DNA from: DATLXU01 sp035575515
GTDB taxonomy: Bacteria; Acidobacteriota; Blastocatellia; UBA7656
Direction: 5' to 3'
NCBI GenBank assembly: GCA_035575515.1
Contig: DATLXU010000092.1
Span: forward strand, 1 to 64,000
DNA length: 64,000 bases
Positions 43,999-53,722 of the stretch are shown one piece after another. How positions within the stretch are numbered: position 1 is the first letter of the stretch; every line of letters begins with the position of its first letter. The translations under genes were made by a program, and so were the position numbers. The notes beneath the pieces were generated by a model. It worked only from the letters and a program-made list of their open reading frames with translations. It had not been told where the DNA came from and made no database searches.

Positions 43999-44463
43999 TT
44001 ACTGTCTGGGCATTCGCGTCGGCGTGATCGAAGCATGATAATGCCAGACTCGCCACTGGCCGTCACGCTTGCGCCACAGGACCGTCGCGCGACCTTTGAT
44101 GTCGCGGCTCGCGCCTTCCTTGTTCACCTGAGTCTGCATCCATGTGCCGGTCTGCACGGCGTTGTTGCCGTCAACAAAAATCTTCATGTCGTCGGTGAAT
44201 TCAAACCTGCTGATTGTGAAGTTGGTCGTCGCGGCTGTCCATACACGCTTCAGCCTGTCGAATCCGGTCAGCGGGCCTTCGTTTATGTCGTAATAGATGT
44301 TCGTCGGGTCTTTCTCGAAAACTTCGTCGAGCACCGAGAGGTCTTTCGAGACTATCGCTTCGGTGAACTTCTTTGTTTTGGCTCTTATTTCCTGCTCAGG
44401 GTTTTGCGCAAACGCGACTGCTTGCGCGAGAGCGATTAGAAGAAATGCGGCCACAGTTTTCAT
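43999..44463 (-). CDS. Secreted SnoaL/NTF2-like (DUF4440) protein
   Basis: A 154-residue exported protein with a signal peptide (about 1-19, ending AFAQ). The rest fits the cone-shaped NTF2-like fold: the helix EIRAKTKKFTEAIVSKDLSVLDEVF, the block YYDINEGPLTGFDRLKRVW, and a β-sheet ending GQWRVWHYHAS. Such proteins bind or isomerise small molecules; function here is unknown. GGAGG stands 6 nt before the ATG. It lies between glyA and the helicase on the same strand. Confidence 0.8.
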   Translation of the reverse strand: MKTVAAFLLIALAQAVAFAQNPEQEIRAKTKKFTEAIVSKDLSVLDEVFEKDPTNIYYDINEGPLTGFDRLKRVWTAATTNFTISRFEFTDDMKIFVDGNNAVQTGTWMQTQVNKEGASRDIKGRATVLWRKRDGQWRVWHYHASITPTRMPRQ

Positions 44464-44494
44464 AGCGCCTCCATAAATCTCAATTGATCTAAAG

Positions 44495-45781
44495 CTATAT
44501 GTTCGACTGCGCGCGACTGCGCACGAGTCGGTTCTCGTAAATAGGGAACCGCTCGCACAACTCCTTGACGCGGCTGCGAATGCTCTGCTGCACCGTTTCA
44601 TTTTCCGGCTCGGCAAGCACTTCGCTTATCCAAGCGGCTATCTGGCGCATCTCGTCTTCTTTCATTCCGCGCGTGGTCAATGCCGGTGTTCCAATGCGAA
44701 TGCCCGATGCTTTCATCGGCGGCTGCGTGTCGAACGGAATCGCGTTCTTGTTAACTGTGATGCCTGCGCGCTCCAACGCGCGTTCGGCCTGCGCGCCCGT
44801 CAAGCCGCGCACGAACACGTCAACCAACATCAGGTGATTATCCGTTCCGCCCGACACTATTCTAAAACCTGCGTTCGATAATTCATCAGCGAGCACCTTA
44901 GCGTTACGGATGACCTGTTCCTGATAATCCTTGAAACCGGCTTCCAGAGCCTCTTTGAAGCACACAGCCTTTGCTGCGATCACATGCATCAGCGGCCCGC
45001 CCTGAACTGTCGGGAAGACGGCGCGGTCAATCTCTTTTTGAAACTGCTCTCGGCACATAACCATGCCTGCGCGCGGCCCTCGCAAGGTCTTATGCGTGGT
45101 CGTCGTAACAAAGTCCATATGCGGGAACGGGCTTGGATGAAGTCCTGCGGCAACGAGTCCCGCGATGTGCGCGATGTCGGCCATCGAGTCCGCGCCAACG
45201 TCGCGCGCAATCTTTCCAATGCGCTCGAAGTCAATTACGCGCGAATATGCCGATGCGCCGCACAATATCAGCTTTGGCTTGTGCTCGTGCGCCAGTCGCT
45301 CAAGCTCGTCGTAATCAATCTGCTCAGTCTCTTTATCAACGCCGTAGGGAACTATCTTGTAGCTGCGGCCTGAGAAGTTGAGAGGATGCCCGTGAGTAAG
45401 GTGGCCGCCGTGCGCGAGATTCATTCCAAGAATCGTATCGCCATAATTTAGCGCAGCGAGATAAACGGCCATGTTCGCCTGCGAGCCTGAGTGCGGCTGC
45501 ACGTTCACATGCTCGCAGCCGAAGATTTGCTTCGCCCGCTCGCGAGCCAGGTTTTCCGCTACGTCAACGAACTCGCAGCCGCCGTAGTAACGCTTGGCCG
45601 GGTAGCCTTCGGCGTACTTGTTCGTCAGCACTGACCCCATCGCCTCAAGCACGGCTTCTGAGACGAAATTTTCGGATGCAATCATCTCAAGGTTGTAGGC
45701 GAGTCTCCGCTCTTCGTTCGCGATTGTCTCGGCAATCTCAGGGTCCACTTCCGCAAGCGGGCGGTTCATTGATGCAGTCAT
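44495..45781 (-). CDS. glyA: Serine hydroxymethyltransferase
   Basis: A 428-residue PLP enzyme converting serine and tetrahydrofolate to glycine and methylene-tetrahydrofolate. The PLP lysine is Lys230 in TTTTHKTLRGPR, and Asp201 and His204 in DSMADIAHIAGL contact the cofactor. Other signatures are YAEGYPAKRYYGGCEFVD and PHSGSQANMA. Full length for the family, cytoplasmic. It begins 132 nt downstream of the RodZ-like gene on the same strand. Confidence 0.96.
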   Translation of the reverse strand: MTASMNRPLAEVDPEIAETIANEERRLAYNLEMIASENFVSEAVLEAMGSVLTNKYAEGYPAKRYYGGCEFVDVAENLARERAKQIFGCEHVNVQPHSGSQANMAVYLAALNYGDTILGMNLAHGGHLTHGHPLNFSGRSYKIVPYGVDKETEQIDYDELERLAHEHKPKLILCGASAYSRVIDFERIGKIARDVGADSMADIAHIAGLVAAGLHPSPFPHMDFVTTTTHKTLRGPRAGMVMCREQFQKEIDRAVFPTVQGGPLMHVIAAKAVCFKEALEAGFKDYQEQVIRNAKVLADELSNAGFRIVSGGTDNHLMLVDVFVRGLTGAQAERALERAGITVNKNAIPFDTQPPMKASGIRIGTPALTTRGMKEDEMRQIAAWISEVLAEPENETVQQSIRSRVKELCERFPIYENRLVRSRAQSNI

Positions 45782-45913
45782 CGCTTTTGTCCTCTAGGTT
45801 GAAATTAGATTCACAGGCGCGCACTGTGCGCTCAGAAGTTCGATACTACAACAGCGATTGATGGGGCGCAATGATAGCGCGAAAGGCATTTTCGCACCGC
45901 TCGATTGAGCAAT

Positions 45914-46750
45914 TCACTGAAAGTATGTTTGAAGGTTGTCGCGCGATATGAGGACATCAGCGACGGTCTTCGGCGTATTAGGCGGAAAGCTCGCTTCGCG
46001 ATTATTGATCTTCATCGAGAGCGCCTGACGATTGCCGAGATGGAGCTTCACCTGTTCTTTTGCTGCAGGAATCTCAAGCGGCTGTCCCTGCTTGAGCAAA
46101 AGGTTCGGTCCCTTCACGCCGTCGACTTCATACCGCAGCCAGCTATCGCCGTTGACGGCTTCGAGCTTCACGCTGAGCGGCTGATCTGCGCCGATTGTCG
46201 GCTGGCTTGGGGCTGTGTTCTGAACCGGCTCGTTGTTTGCGGGCTGCGGAGCGGCCTTTTGCGCGACAGGCGGAGCGGATTGCTCTGTTTCGCTGCCTTT
46301 GTTCAATTGTTTTACTAGAGCGACGACGACAATCACGATGAAGAGTGCTATGCCGCCTGCGATGATGATCGTTGGCCAGCTCACGCGCGGGCCTGATTGT
46401 CGAATCATAACAGGTTCGGGCCGTCTCGGGCGCGGCTCGACGGAAGGCGGCGCGGGTTTCGGCGCGCGCCGTGTTTCGGTCACCGGTTGTGCGGGTTGCG
46501 TTGCTTGCGCGGGCTGTCCTGTGATTTGCTGCTGATAGAGGGCGACTGCTTCATCTTCGTTCATGCCCACTTCGCGGGCGTATGCGCGAATGAAAGAACG
46601 AGTGAATATGCCGCCGGGAAGGATAGAAAAATTATCCGTCTCTATGGCTTTTAGGAAGCGCGTGCCAATACGCGTGGATTCCGAAATATCATTTAGCGTG
46701 ATGCCGCGCTCTTCGCGTCTGCGCTTTAGTTCTTCGCCCAGTGTCGGCAT
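45914..46750 (-). CDS. RodZ-like helix-turn-helix membrane protein
   Basis: A 278-residue protein. A HTH_25/XRE-like domain lies at about 1-72 (LGEELKRRREERGITLNDIS and FTRSFIRAYAREVGMN), then a Pro/Ala/Gln-rich stretch, one transmembrane helix at about 125-147, and a periplasmic DUF4115 domain at about 190-278. This is the RodZ architecture, which links MreB to cell-wall elongation. No mre genes are nearby, so the assignment rests on architecture. Confidence 0.85.
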   Translation of the reverse strand: MPTLGEELKRRREERGITLNDISESTRIGTRFLKAIETDNFSILPGGIFTRSFIRAYAREVGMNEDEAVALYQQQITGQPAQATQPAQPVTETRRAPKPAPPSVEPRPRRPEPVMIRQSGPRVSWPTIIIAGGIALFIVIVVVALVKQLNKGSETEQSAPPVAQKAAPQPANNEPVQNTAPSQPTIGADQPLSVKLEAVNGDSWLRYEVDGVKGPNLLLKQGQPLEIPAAKEQVKLHLGNRQALSMKINNREASFPPNTPKTVADVLISRDNLQTYFQ

Positions 46751-47167
46751 ATCAGCCGAGCCACCTCTCCATTTCCTGCGATTATAAAGATTGAGCTTAT
46801 ATGAATTTCATCTTAAGGGATGCACAGGTGAGTGTCAAGCAACGGCGCTCGGAACTAACTGTCTCGCGGAAGCTTATTCAGAGCCGATGGCATAGCGAAT
46901 GCCTTAATGAATGATTCAGGCTTAAAGGCTCGCGAGGCGTAGGCTTATGCTACACGCGCAACTTCAGAGTATGTTATTTCAAGACAGAACTTGTTTAGGC
47001 TGAGCCTGATTTGCGGCCTGTCGGTTTTGCGCATTCATAAGCGGAACAGATGCAATAAAGTCTCAAACAATTCTGTCACGTTGTGAGCGTTTGGCTGAGA
47101 ACTCTAGCCAGCTACTCCATCATCAGCTTGCGAGTTTGAAGACAAAGAATTTTTGGGAGCAATGACA
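46751..47167. other. Divergent intergenic region, RodZ-like gene and catabolic cluster
   Basis: No gene or RNA is recognised in 417 bp. It must contain the promoters of the minus-strand RodZ-like gene and of the + strand cluster starting at 47168. Neither was confidently located. Confidence 0.5.
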
Positions 47168-48919
47168 ATGGCAAAGACAGTAGCCGAGCTTTTGATTGAA
47201 CGATTGATTGACTGGGGAGTGGAAACCGTTTTCGGACTGCCGGGCGACGGAATCAACGGACTGTTTGAAGCACTTCGCACAAACGAAGAGAAGATAAGAT
47301 TCGTTCAAGTGCGCCACGAAGAATCAGCCGCCTTCGCAGCGTGCGGCTACGCGAAGTTTTCGGGCCGACTCGGCGTATGCATGGCGACGAGCGGGCCGGG
47401 AGGAATTCATCTTCTTAACGGTCTGTATGACGCGAAATTCGACGGGCAACCTGTGCTTGCGATAACCGGACACACATTTCACGATTTGATAGGCACTCAT
47501 TATCAGCAGGATGTTGATCTCGACAAGCTATTCGTTGACGTTGCGGCTTACAACGAGCGAGTGATGGGACCCGCTCACGTCGTCAATGTCGTTGATGAAG
47601 CCATCAAGACCGCGCTCGCTCGCCGAACTGTCGCGCACATCAATATCCCAAAAGATATTCAGGATTGGGAAGACGAAGGCGAGCGATCAAAGGCCAACAT
47701 CGCGGGCCACAGCGCAGACCTCTACGCGCCCGCTAATCCGCTGCCGCCTCAAGCTCTGCTTCAGCAAGCAGCAGAAATAATCAATCAAGGCAAGAAGGTA
47801 GCGATACTGGCGGGGCGCGGCTGCTTGTCTGCTCGACAAGAATTGCTTGAGCTTGCCGAGCGCATCGGCGGCGTAATCATCAAGCCGCTATTGGGCAAAG
47901 CAGTTGTTCCTGATGACAGTCCGTTCACGACGGGCGGAATCGGGCTGCTCGGCACAGCGCCTTCCGAAGATGCGATGGAAGAATGCGACACGCTCATCAT
48001 CGCGGGCAGCAGCTTTCCTTATATCGAGTTTTATCCGAAGCCGGGCAAGGCGAAAGTCGTTCAGATTGATATTGACCCGGCGCGCATAGGGCTTCGCCAT
48101 CCCGCGGATGTCGGACTCATCGGCGATTGCAAATCGGTTATTGCCGCGCTGCTGCCGATGATTGAGCGCAAGGAAGACCGCAGCTTTCTCGAAGACGCGC
48201 AGGAGCGGATGAAGAAGTGGCGCAGGTTGCTCGAAGAGCGCGGCACACGCTCGGACGTTCCTATGAAACCGCAGGTCGTCGCATACAACTTGAATAAGTT
48301 GATTGACGATAATGCCATCGTCATCACCGACACTGGAACTGTGACGACGTGGGCAGCGCGATACATTGATATGCGCGGCGACATGCAGTTTTCCGCATCG
48401 GGCACGCTTGCGACGATGGCCAACGGGCTTCCTTACGCCATCGGCGCGGCGATGGCCAATCCCGGCAGACAGATCATTTGCATGGTTGGCGACGGAGGGC
48501 TGAGCATGCTTATGGCTGAAATCGCAACGCTCGTGAAGTACAACTTGCCTGTGAAGATCGTCGTCATCAAAAACAACACTCTAGGAATGATCAAATGGGA
48601 GCAGATAGTTTTCGAAGGCAATCCCCATTTCGGAGTCGCTTTGCAGCCGATTGATTTTGCTGCTGTGGCCAGAGCATGCGGCGCGGCTGGCTTCACGCTC
48701 GACCAGCCAAATATGGCCGAAGGGGTTTTGCGCGAGGCTCTTGCGTATGACGGTCCGGCACTGGTCGAGGCGGTTGTTGATCCAGATGAGCCGCCGATGC
48801 CGGGCAAGGTGACTACGGATCAAGCGTTGAAGTTTGTTGAAGCAATGGTGCGCGGCGACGACGACCGCTGGGACATCATCAAGACCGTGATGAAGGACAA
48901 GATTCGCGAGGTCGTTTAG
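47168..48919 (+). CDS. Thiamine-pyrophosphate enzyme (pyruvate oxidase / 2-oxoacid decarboxylase-like)
   Basis: A 583-residue member of the three-domain TPP family. The N-terminal domain has the catalytic glutamate in RHEESAAFAACGYA and FGLPGDGIN; the C-terminal domain has the Mg-TPP motif GDGGLSMLMAEIATLVKYNL followed by KNNTLGMIKWEQ. It resembles PoxB-like pyruvate oxidases and acetolactate-synthase relatives, which decarboxylate 2-oxoacids. ATG 47168 is chosen by its 8-nt spacing from GGGAG. It is first of a tight + strand series with a mandelate-racemase-type enzyme and an FAD 2-hydroxyacid dehydrogenase, which favours a role on a 2-oxoacid. Confidence 0.88.
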   Translation: MAKTVAELLIERLIDWGVETVFGLPGDGINGLFEALRTNEEKIRFVQVRHEESAAFAACGYAKFSGRLGVCMATSGPGGIHLLNGLYDAKFDGQPVLAITGHTFHDLIGTHYQQDVDLDKLFVDVAAYNERVMGPAHVVNVVDEAIKTALARRTVAHINIPKDIQDWEDEGERSKANIAGHSADLYAPANPLPPQALLQQAAEIINQGKKVAILAGRGCLSARQELLELAERIGGVIIKPLLGKAVVPDDSPFTTGGIGLLGTAPSEDAMEECDTLIIAGSSFPYIEFYPKPGKAKVVQIDIDPARIGLRHPADVGLIGDCKSVIAALLPMIERKEDRSFLEDAQERMKKWRRLLEERGTRSDVPMKPQVVAYNLNKLIDDNAIVITDTGTVTTWAARYIDMRGDMQFSASGTLATMANGLPYAIGAAMANPGRQIICMVGDGGLSMLMAEIATLVKYNLPVKIVVIKNNTLGMIKWEQIVFEGNPHFGVALQPIDFAAVARACGAAGFTLDQPNMAEGVLREALAYDGPALVEAVVDPDEPPMPGKVTTDQALKFVEAMVRGDDDRWDIIKTVMKDKIREVV

Positions 48920-48932
48920 GAATCTGCTGGCG

Positions 48933-50054
48933 ATGCAATCATCAACGACGGGTAAAAGCAAACGCGCAGACGCAGTCATTAAGCGCATTGACGTGTCGGC
49001 CTACACTGTGCCGACAGATTTGCCCGAAGCAGACGGCACACTCGAATGGAACAGCACGACGATGGTTCTGGTAGAGGCGACTGCCGGAGGCGTTCGCGGG
49101 ATAGGTTGGACTTACGCTGACACAGCGACAGCTATGCTGATCAAAGACCGGCTCGCGCCAATAGTTCAAGGCATGGATGCGATGGCAATATCGCAGGCTT
49201 GGATAAGGATGCTGCGGGAGACCCGCAATCTCGGTCGTCCGGGCCTTGCTTCGATGGCGATCTCGGCTGTCGACAACGCGCTGTGGGATCTGAAGGCGCG
49301 ATTGCTCGGCCTTCCGCTCGTAACGCTGCTCGGACAAGTGCGCGATGAGGTTCCGGTTTACGGAAGCGGCGGGTTCACTTCATACACCATTGAGCAGTTG
49401 CAGAATCAACTGGGTGGCTGGGTTGCTCAAGGCATCACGCGGGTCAAGATGAAGATTGGCGCTCACCCGGAAGACGACATCAACCGAGTCCGTGCCGCGC
49501 GCGAAAGCATTGGGCCTGACGCGGAACTCTTTGTTGACGCCAACGGCGCATACAGTCGCAAGCAGGCGCTGGCGTTTGCCGAACGCTTTGCCGGGTTCAA
49601 CGTCACCTGGTTTGAAGAGCCTGTTTCGTCAGATGATCTTGAAGGCTTGCGCTTGATGCGCGACCGCGCGCCCGCTCGGATGGACATAACGGCAGGCGAG
49701 TACGGCTACGATCTCTTCTACTTTCGCCGCATGCTCGATGCCGGAGCGGTTGATGTGCTTCAAGCGGATGCGACTCGATGCGCTGGCATCACTGGCTTCA
49801 TGAAAGTCGGTGCGCTGTGTGAAGCTGAAGCGATTCCGCTCTCGGCTCACACCGCGCCGACTATTCACGCGCATCCGTGCTGCGCGCTCGGCCCTGGTCG
49901 CCACGTCGAGTATTTTCACGACCACGAGCGAATTGAGCGCATGTTTTTTGATGGCGCGATGACCCCGATAAACGGAGTCTTGCGCCCCGATCTATCGCGA
50001 CCCGGCATCGGCGTTGAATTCAAACGCGCCGACGCTGCCCGCTTTGCGGTGTGA
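48933..50054 (+). CDS. Mandelate racemase/muconate lactonising enzyme family (enolase superfamily)
   Basis: A 373-residue enolase-superfamily enzyme. The KxK pair is Lys172/Lys174 (RVKMKIG); metal ligands are Asp202 (FVDANGA), Glu228 (WFEEPV) and Glu256 (ITAGEYGY); the Asp279-His306 dyad (LQADATRC, LSAHTAP) completes the mandelate-racemase subgroup active site. Members racemise or dehydrate 2-hydroxy or sugar acids by abstracting the α-proton. Both general bases are present, so either 1,1-proton transfer or acid-sugar dehydration is possible. It starts 13 nt after the TPP enzyme gene. Confidence 0.9.
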   Translation: MQSSTTGKSKRADAVIKRIDVSAYTVPTDLPEADGTLEWNSTTMVLVEATAGGVRGIGWTYADTATAMLIKDRLAPIVQGMDAMAISQAWIRMLRETRNLGRPGLASMAISAVDNALWDLKARLLGLPLVTLLGQVRDEVPVYGSGGFTSYTIEQLQNQLGGWVAQGITRVKMKIGAHPEDDINRVRAARESIGPDAELFVDANGAYSRKQALAFAERFAGFNVTWFEEPVSSDDLEGLRLMRDRAPARMDITAGEYGYDLFYFRRMLDAGAVDVLQADATRCAGITGFMKVGALCEAEAIPLSAHTAPTIHAHPCCALGPGRHVEYFHDHERIERMFFDGAMTPINGVLRPDLSRPGIGVEFKRADAARFAV

Positions 50055-50091
50055 CAGGCTACACGCAAATTCACCGAACGAGCCGAGGGTT

Positions 50092-53000
50092 ATGAGTAAG
50101 GTAATCAATAAGCAGAAGACTCAACCAACGCCAATTGAGCGCACCGCAATTGATACGCGAAATATTGCAACGGGCGAACGAGCCTCGCTGTTCAAGAACA
50201 TTAGTGTTGATGCAGAGGCGCTTGCCGATGAGCTGAGCAATGCCATCAAAGGTGAAGTGCGATTCGATGCAGGCAGCCGCGCGCTCTACGCAACCGACTC
50301 ATCGAACTATCGCCAGGTACCAATCGGCGTTGTCATACCGAAAGATAAGCAAGACGTGATCGAAACGGTTCGCATCGCACGCGAGTTCGGCGCGCCTGTG
50401 CTCGCGCGGGGCGGAGGCACAAGCCTTGCCGGTCAATGCTGCAACGTCGCTGTCGTGATGGATATGTCGAAGTACATGAACCGCATCCTTGAGCTTGATG
50501 CGGCGAACAAGCGAGCGCGCATCGAACCGGGAACAATACTCGACCATTTGCGCGATGCGGCTGAAAGGTTCAACCTGACGTTCGGGCCTGACCCTTCGAC
50601 TCACAATCATTGCACGCTGGGCGGAATGATCGGCAACAACTCGTGCGGCGTGCATTCGGTGATGGCCGGAACAACTGCCGACAACGTCGAAGAGCTTGAG
50701 GTACTTACTTACGACGGCCTGCGGTTGCGCGTAGGTCGCACGGGCGATGAAGAACTTGACCGCATCATCAACGAAGGCGGGCGGCGCGGCGAGATTTATT
50801 CAAAGCTGAAAGCCTTGCGCGACAAGTACGCCGATTTGATTCGCACGCGCTATCCGAACATAGCGCGGCGCGTGTCGGGCTACAATCTACCGGCACTCTT
50901 GCCCGAAAACGGATTTCACGTCGCCCGCGCGCTCGTCGGCAGCGAATGCACCTGCGTGACTATTCTTGAAGCGACGGTGAGGCTCGTCAACAGCCCGCCC
51001 ACGCGCTCGCTGCTCGTGCTTGGATACGAGAGCATCTACGAAGCGGGCGATCATATTCTTGAAGTGCTTGACGCGGAGCCAATCGGGCTTGAAGGGATGG
51101 ATGATTATTTGATCAACGACATGATCAAGAAGCGCATCCACCCGCAAGAGGTGAAGCTGTTGCCCGATGGCAACGGCTGGCTTCTGGTTGAGTTCGGCGG
51201 CGCGACGAAACAGGAAGCCGACCTCAAAGCGCGCGCCTTGATGGATAGGCTGAAGAAGCAATCCAACGCGCCGACGATGAAGTTGTTTGATGATCCCGAT
51301 CAGGAGCGCACGATCTGGCTCGTGCGTGAATCAGGGCTTGGCGCGACTGCACGCGTGCCTGGCGAAAAAGATACGTGGGAAGGGTGGGAGGACTCCGCCG
51401 TTCCGCCCGAGCGATTGGGCGATTACCTTCGCGCGCTCCGCAAGCTCTTTGAGAAGTATGATTATCAAGACTGCTCGCTATACGGTCACTTCGGTCAGGG
51501 CTGTGTGCATACGCGCATTCCGTTCGATCTCGCAAGCCGTGAAGGCATCGAGAAATTTCGCGCGTTCCTCTACGAGGCAGCCGATCTGGTTGTGAGCTTC
51601 GAGGGGTCATTTTCAGGCGAGCACGGCGACGGTCAATCGCGCGCAGAATTATTGCCGAAGATGTTCGGAGCGGAATTGATTAAAGCATTCCGCGAGTTCA
51701 AATCAATCTGGGACCCTGAGTGGCGAATGAATCCGGGCAAGGTCGTTGACGCTTATCGCGTGGACGAAAACCTGCGGCTCGGCGCTAGCTACAATCCAAA
51801 GAAATTCGAAACACACTTCAAGTACCCCGACGATGATGGCAGCTTCGCTCGCGCGACGCTTCGTTGCGTCGGCGTGGGTGAGTGTCGCAGGGACCGCGTC
51901 GGCACGATGTGTCCGAGCTACCGGGTCACGCGCGAAGAGATGCATTCGACTCGCGGGCGCGCTCACCTGCTCTTTGAGATGCTCGAAGGCGATCCGATAA
52001 AAGATGGCTGGCGCGACGAGCATATCAAAGACGCGCTCGATCTCTGCCTCGCCTGCAAAGGATGTAAGCACGACTGCCCGATGAATGTTGACATGGCGAC
52101 TTACAAAACCGAGTTCCTTTCGCACTACTACGATGGCCGATTGCGCCCGCGACACGCTTACGCAATGGGGTTGATTGATCTGTGGGCGCGATTGGCGCAG
52201 GTGGCTCCGCGAGTTGTCAACTTCATCACCCACGCGCCGATTATTGGCGGTGTGGTGAAGAGGCTCGGCGGCATTGCTCCGCAGCGCGAAGTCCCGCGCT
52301 TTGCTCCCGAGACGTTCAAGGACTGGTTTCGCAAGCGCGGGGCGCGAAGCTATCAAGGCGCGAGGGTGATTCTATGGCCCGACACCTTCAACAATTACTT
52401 TTACCCTGAAGTTCTGAAAGCAGCCCTTGAAATTTTGGAAGCCGCAGGCTTTGAAGTTATCGTCCCGCACCAGCGGCTCTGTTGTGGCCGCCCGCTTTAT
52501 GACTTCGGCATGCTAGAAAGAGCCAGGCGACTGCTTGCGAATATTCTTGAGGCGCTCCGTCAGGATATCCGAGAGGGAGTGCCTGTTGTTGGGCTTGAAC
52601 CTAGTTGCGTTGCTGTGTTCAAAGATGAGATGGTGAATCTCTCGCCCAACGACGAAGACGCAAAACGACTGAGCCGACAGTCCTATACATTCAGCGAGTT
52701 TCTTGCAAAACACGACTCCTGGTTCAACTGGCCGCGCATTGAACGCCGAGCAATTGTTCACGGCCATTGCCACGAGAAAGCGATCATCGGAATGGATGCC
52801 GAGCGGGAGGTCTTAAAGAAGATCGGAGTTGATGCGGCGATACTCGATTCGGGCTGCTGCGGTATGGCAGGTTCATTCGGATTTGAGAAAGAGCATTACG
52901 ACGTGTCAATCGCCGTCGGCGAGCACGAGTTGCTTCCAGCCGTGCGGAGCGCAGATAAAGGCGCGCTCATCATTGCCGACGGGTTCAGTTGCCGAGAACA

Positions 53001-53226
53001 GATTGCCCAGACTACCGACCGCCGCGCTCTTCATACCGCGCAGGTGATTCAAATGGCGATGCGCTACGGGCCAGACGGTCTTGTAAGCGACTACCCTGAA
53101 ACTCATTTTTCGCCGCTTGCAGAACGCCGCTCAATCAATCTTCAAAAAGGGGCCTTGCTCGGAGCTAGCGCGGCGGTTGCAGTCGGCGCATTCTTTTTCG
53201 CATTCAAGAAATGGAGGAAGTCATGA
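50092..53226 (+). CDS. FAD-linked 2-hydroxyacid dehydrogenase fused to Fe-S/CCG domains (Dld-GlcF type)
   Basis: A 1044-residue fusion. FAD_binding_4 (about 60-220, with LARGGGTSLAGQCC and the GPDPSTHNHCTLGGMIGNNS block), FAD-oxidase C-terminal domain (about 255-545), a two-cluster ferredoxin domain (CVGVGECRRD…MCPSYR; CLACKGCKHDCP, about 590-665) and two CCG domains (CCGRPLYDFG, CCGMAGSFG, to about 940). It oxidises lactate, glycolate or a similar acid and passes electrons to quinone. The C-terminal 25 residues form a membrane helix with KKWRKS, a tail anchor. ATG 50092 follows GAGGG; the stop overlaps the next ATG. Confidence 0.9.
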   Translation: MSKVINKQKTQPTPIERTAIDTRNIATGERASLFKNISVDAEALADELSNAIKGEVRFDAGSRALYATDSSNYRQVPIGVVIPKDKQDVIETVRIAREFGAPVLARGGGTSLAGQCCNVAVVMDMSKYMNRILELDAANKRARIEPGTILDHLRDAAERFNLTFGPDPSTHNHCTLGGMIGNNSCGVHSVMAGTTADNVEELEVLTYDGLRLRVGRTGDEELDRIINEGGRRGEIYSKLKALRDKYADLIRTRYPNIARRVSGYNLPALLPENGFHVARALVGSECTCVTILEATVRLVNSPPTRSLLVLGYESIYEAGDHILEVLDAEPIGLEGMDDYLINDMIKKRIHPQEVKLLPDGNGWLLVEFGGATKQEADLKARALMDRLKKQSNAPTMKLFDDPDQERTIWLVRESGLGATARVPGEKDTWEGWEDSAVPPERLGDYLRALRKLFEKYDYQDCSLYGHFGQGCVHTRIPFDLASREGIEKFRAFLYEAADLVVSFEGSFSGEHGDGQSRAELLPKMFGAELIKAFREFKSIWDPEWRMNPGKVVDAYRVDENLRLGASYNPKKFETHFKYPDDDGSFARATLRCVGVGECRRDRVGTMCPSYRVTREEMHSTRGRAHLLFEMLEGDPIKDGWRDEHIKDALDLCLACKGCKHDCPMNVDMATYKTEFLSHYYDGRLRPRHAYAMGLIDLWARLAQVAPRVVNFITHAPIIGGVVKRLGGIAPQREVPRFAPETFKDWFRKRGARSYQGARVILWPDTFNNYFYPEVLKAALEILEAAGFEVIVPHQRLCCGRPLYDFGMLERARRLLANILEALRQDIREGVPVVGLEPSCVAVFKDEMVNLSPNDEDAKRLSRQSYTFSEFLAKHDSWFNWPRIERRAIVHGHCHEKAIIGMDAEREVLKKIGVDAAILDSGCCGMAGSFGFEKEHYDVSIAVGEHELLPAVRSADKGALIIADGFSCREQIAQTTDRRALHTAQVIQMAMRYGPDGLVSDYPETHFSPLAERRSINLQKGALLGASAAVAVGAFFFAFKKWRKS

Positions 53227-53474
53227 AAGGAGACATTCATACGGAAAGCAGGCCGGAGCCTGTCGCAAGAAACGCTCCGGGACCCGAACACGAAGGAAGA
53301 CCTTTGAAGCGAAAGTGGCTGATGGTACTAGCTGCGATTGGAATACTCATTTGGGCATTCTTCGGAGCATTCAGTTTGCTGCCCCTGTGGTTATGGATCA
53401 CGGTGCTCGCAGTATTGATCGCAATCGAATTCGCCATCGCTTTGTTCGGGCCGCGTTCGACAAGAAGCGTTTAG
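53223..53474 (+). CDS. Small two-helix membrane protein
   Basis: An 83-residue protein with a charged N-terminus of about 30 residues (Glu/Arg/Pro-rich), two adjacent transmembrane helices (about 33-53 and 55-75) and a short basic tail. Its ATGA overlaps the TGA of the dehydrogenase gene, with GGAGGAAG ahead, so translation is coupled. It may be a membrane partner for the tail-anchored dehydrogenase; this is inferred from position only. No family recognised. Confidence 0.7.
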   Translation: MKGDIHTESRPEPVARNAPGPEHEGRPLKRKWLMVLAAIGILIWAFFGAFSLLPLWLWITVLAVLIAIEFAIALFGPRSTRSV

Positions 53475-53488
53475 CGAGGGAGTTACGG

Positions 53489-53688
53489 ATGAAGGAATCA
53501 AAGAAGCCCGAAGTCGTTGTTGTGACCGGCGCATTCGCAGGTGTGGGCCGCGCACGACGAATTCGATTCGCGCGAACGAAACGGTACTCTGGACCGACAC
53601 GCATTGCGGCTGGCTTGATGCGGAGGGACTTGGACTTGCGCTCGGGGCATCTGCGGCGATTGCCCTGAAGGACGAAAAACGCAGTTAG
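53489..53688 (+). pseudogene. Short-chain dehydrogenase remnant with internal deletion
   Basis: The first 22 residues, starting MKESKKPEVVVVTGAFAGVG, are a perfect SDR opening with the TGxxxGxG nucleotide-binding motif. The frame then degenerates. In another frame, from about 53545 to a TAG at 53686, comes LWTDTHCGWLDAEGLGLALG and an Ala-rich end, which looks like the C-terminus of the same class of SDR. About 270 residues, including the YxxxK catalytic motif, are missing. A frame-changing deletion explains the structure. It sits 14 nt after the small membrane protein, so it was once part of the operon. Confidence 0.65.
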
Positions 53689-53722
53689 GATTAAATATCG
53701 CAAAGAAAGGATGGGAAAAGTC

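Noticed and set aside
49456..49687. Frames on both strands within the enolase-superfamily gene
   Set aside because: Shadows; the main frame keeps every active-site residue.
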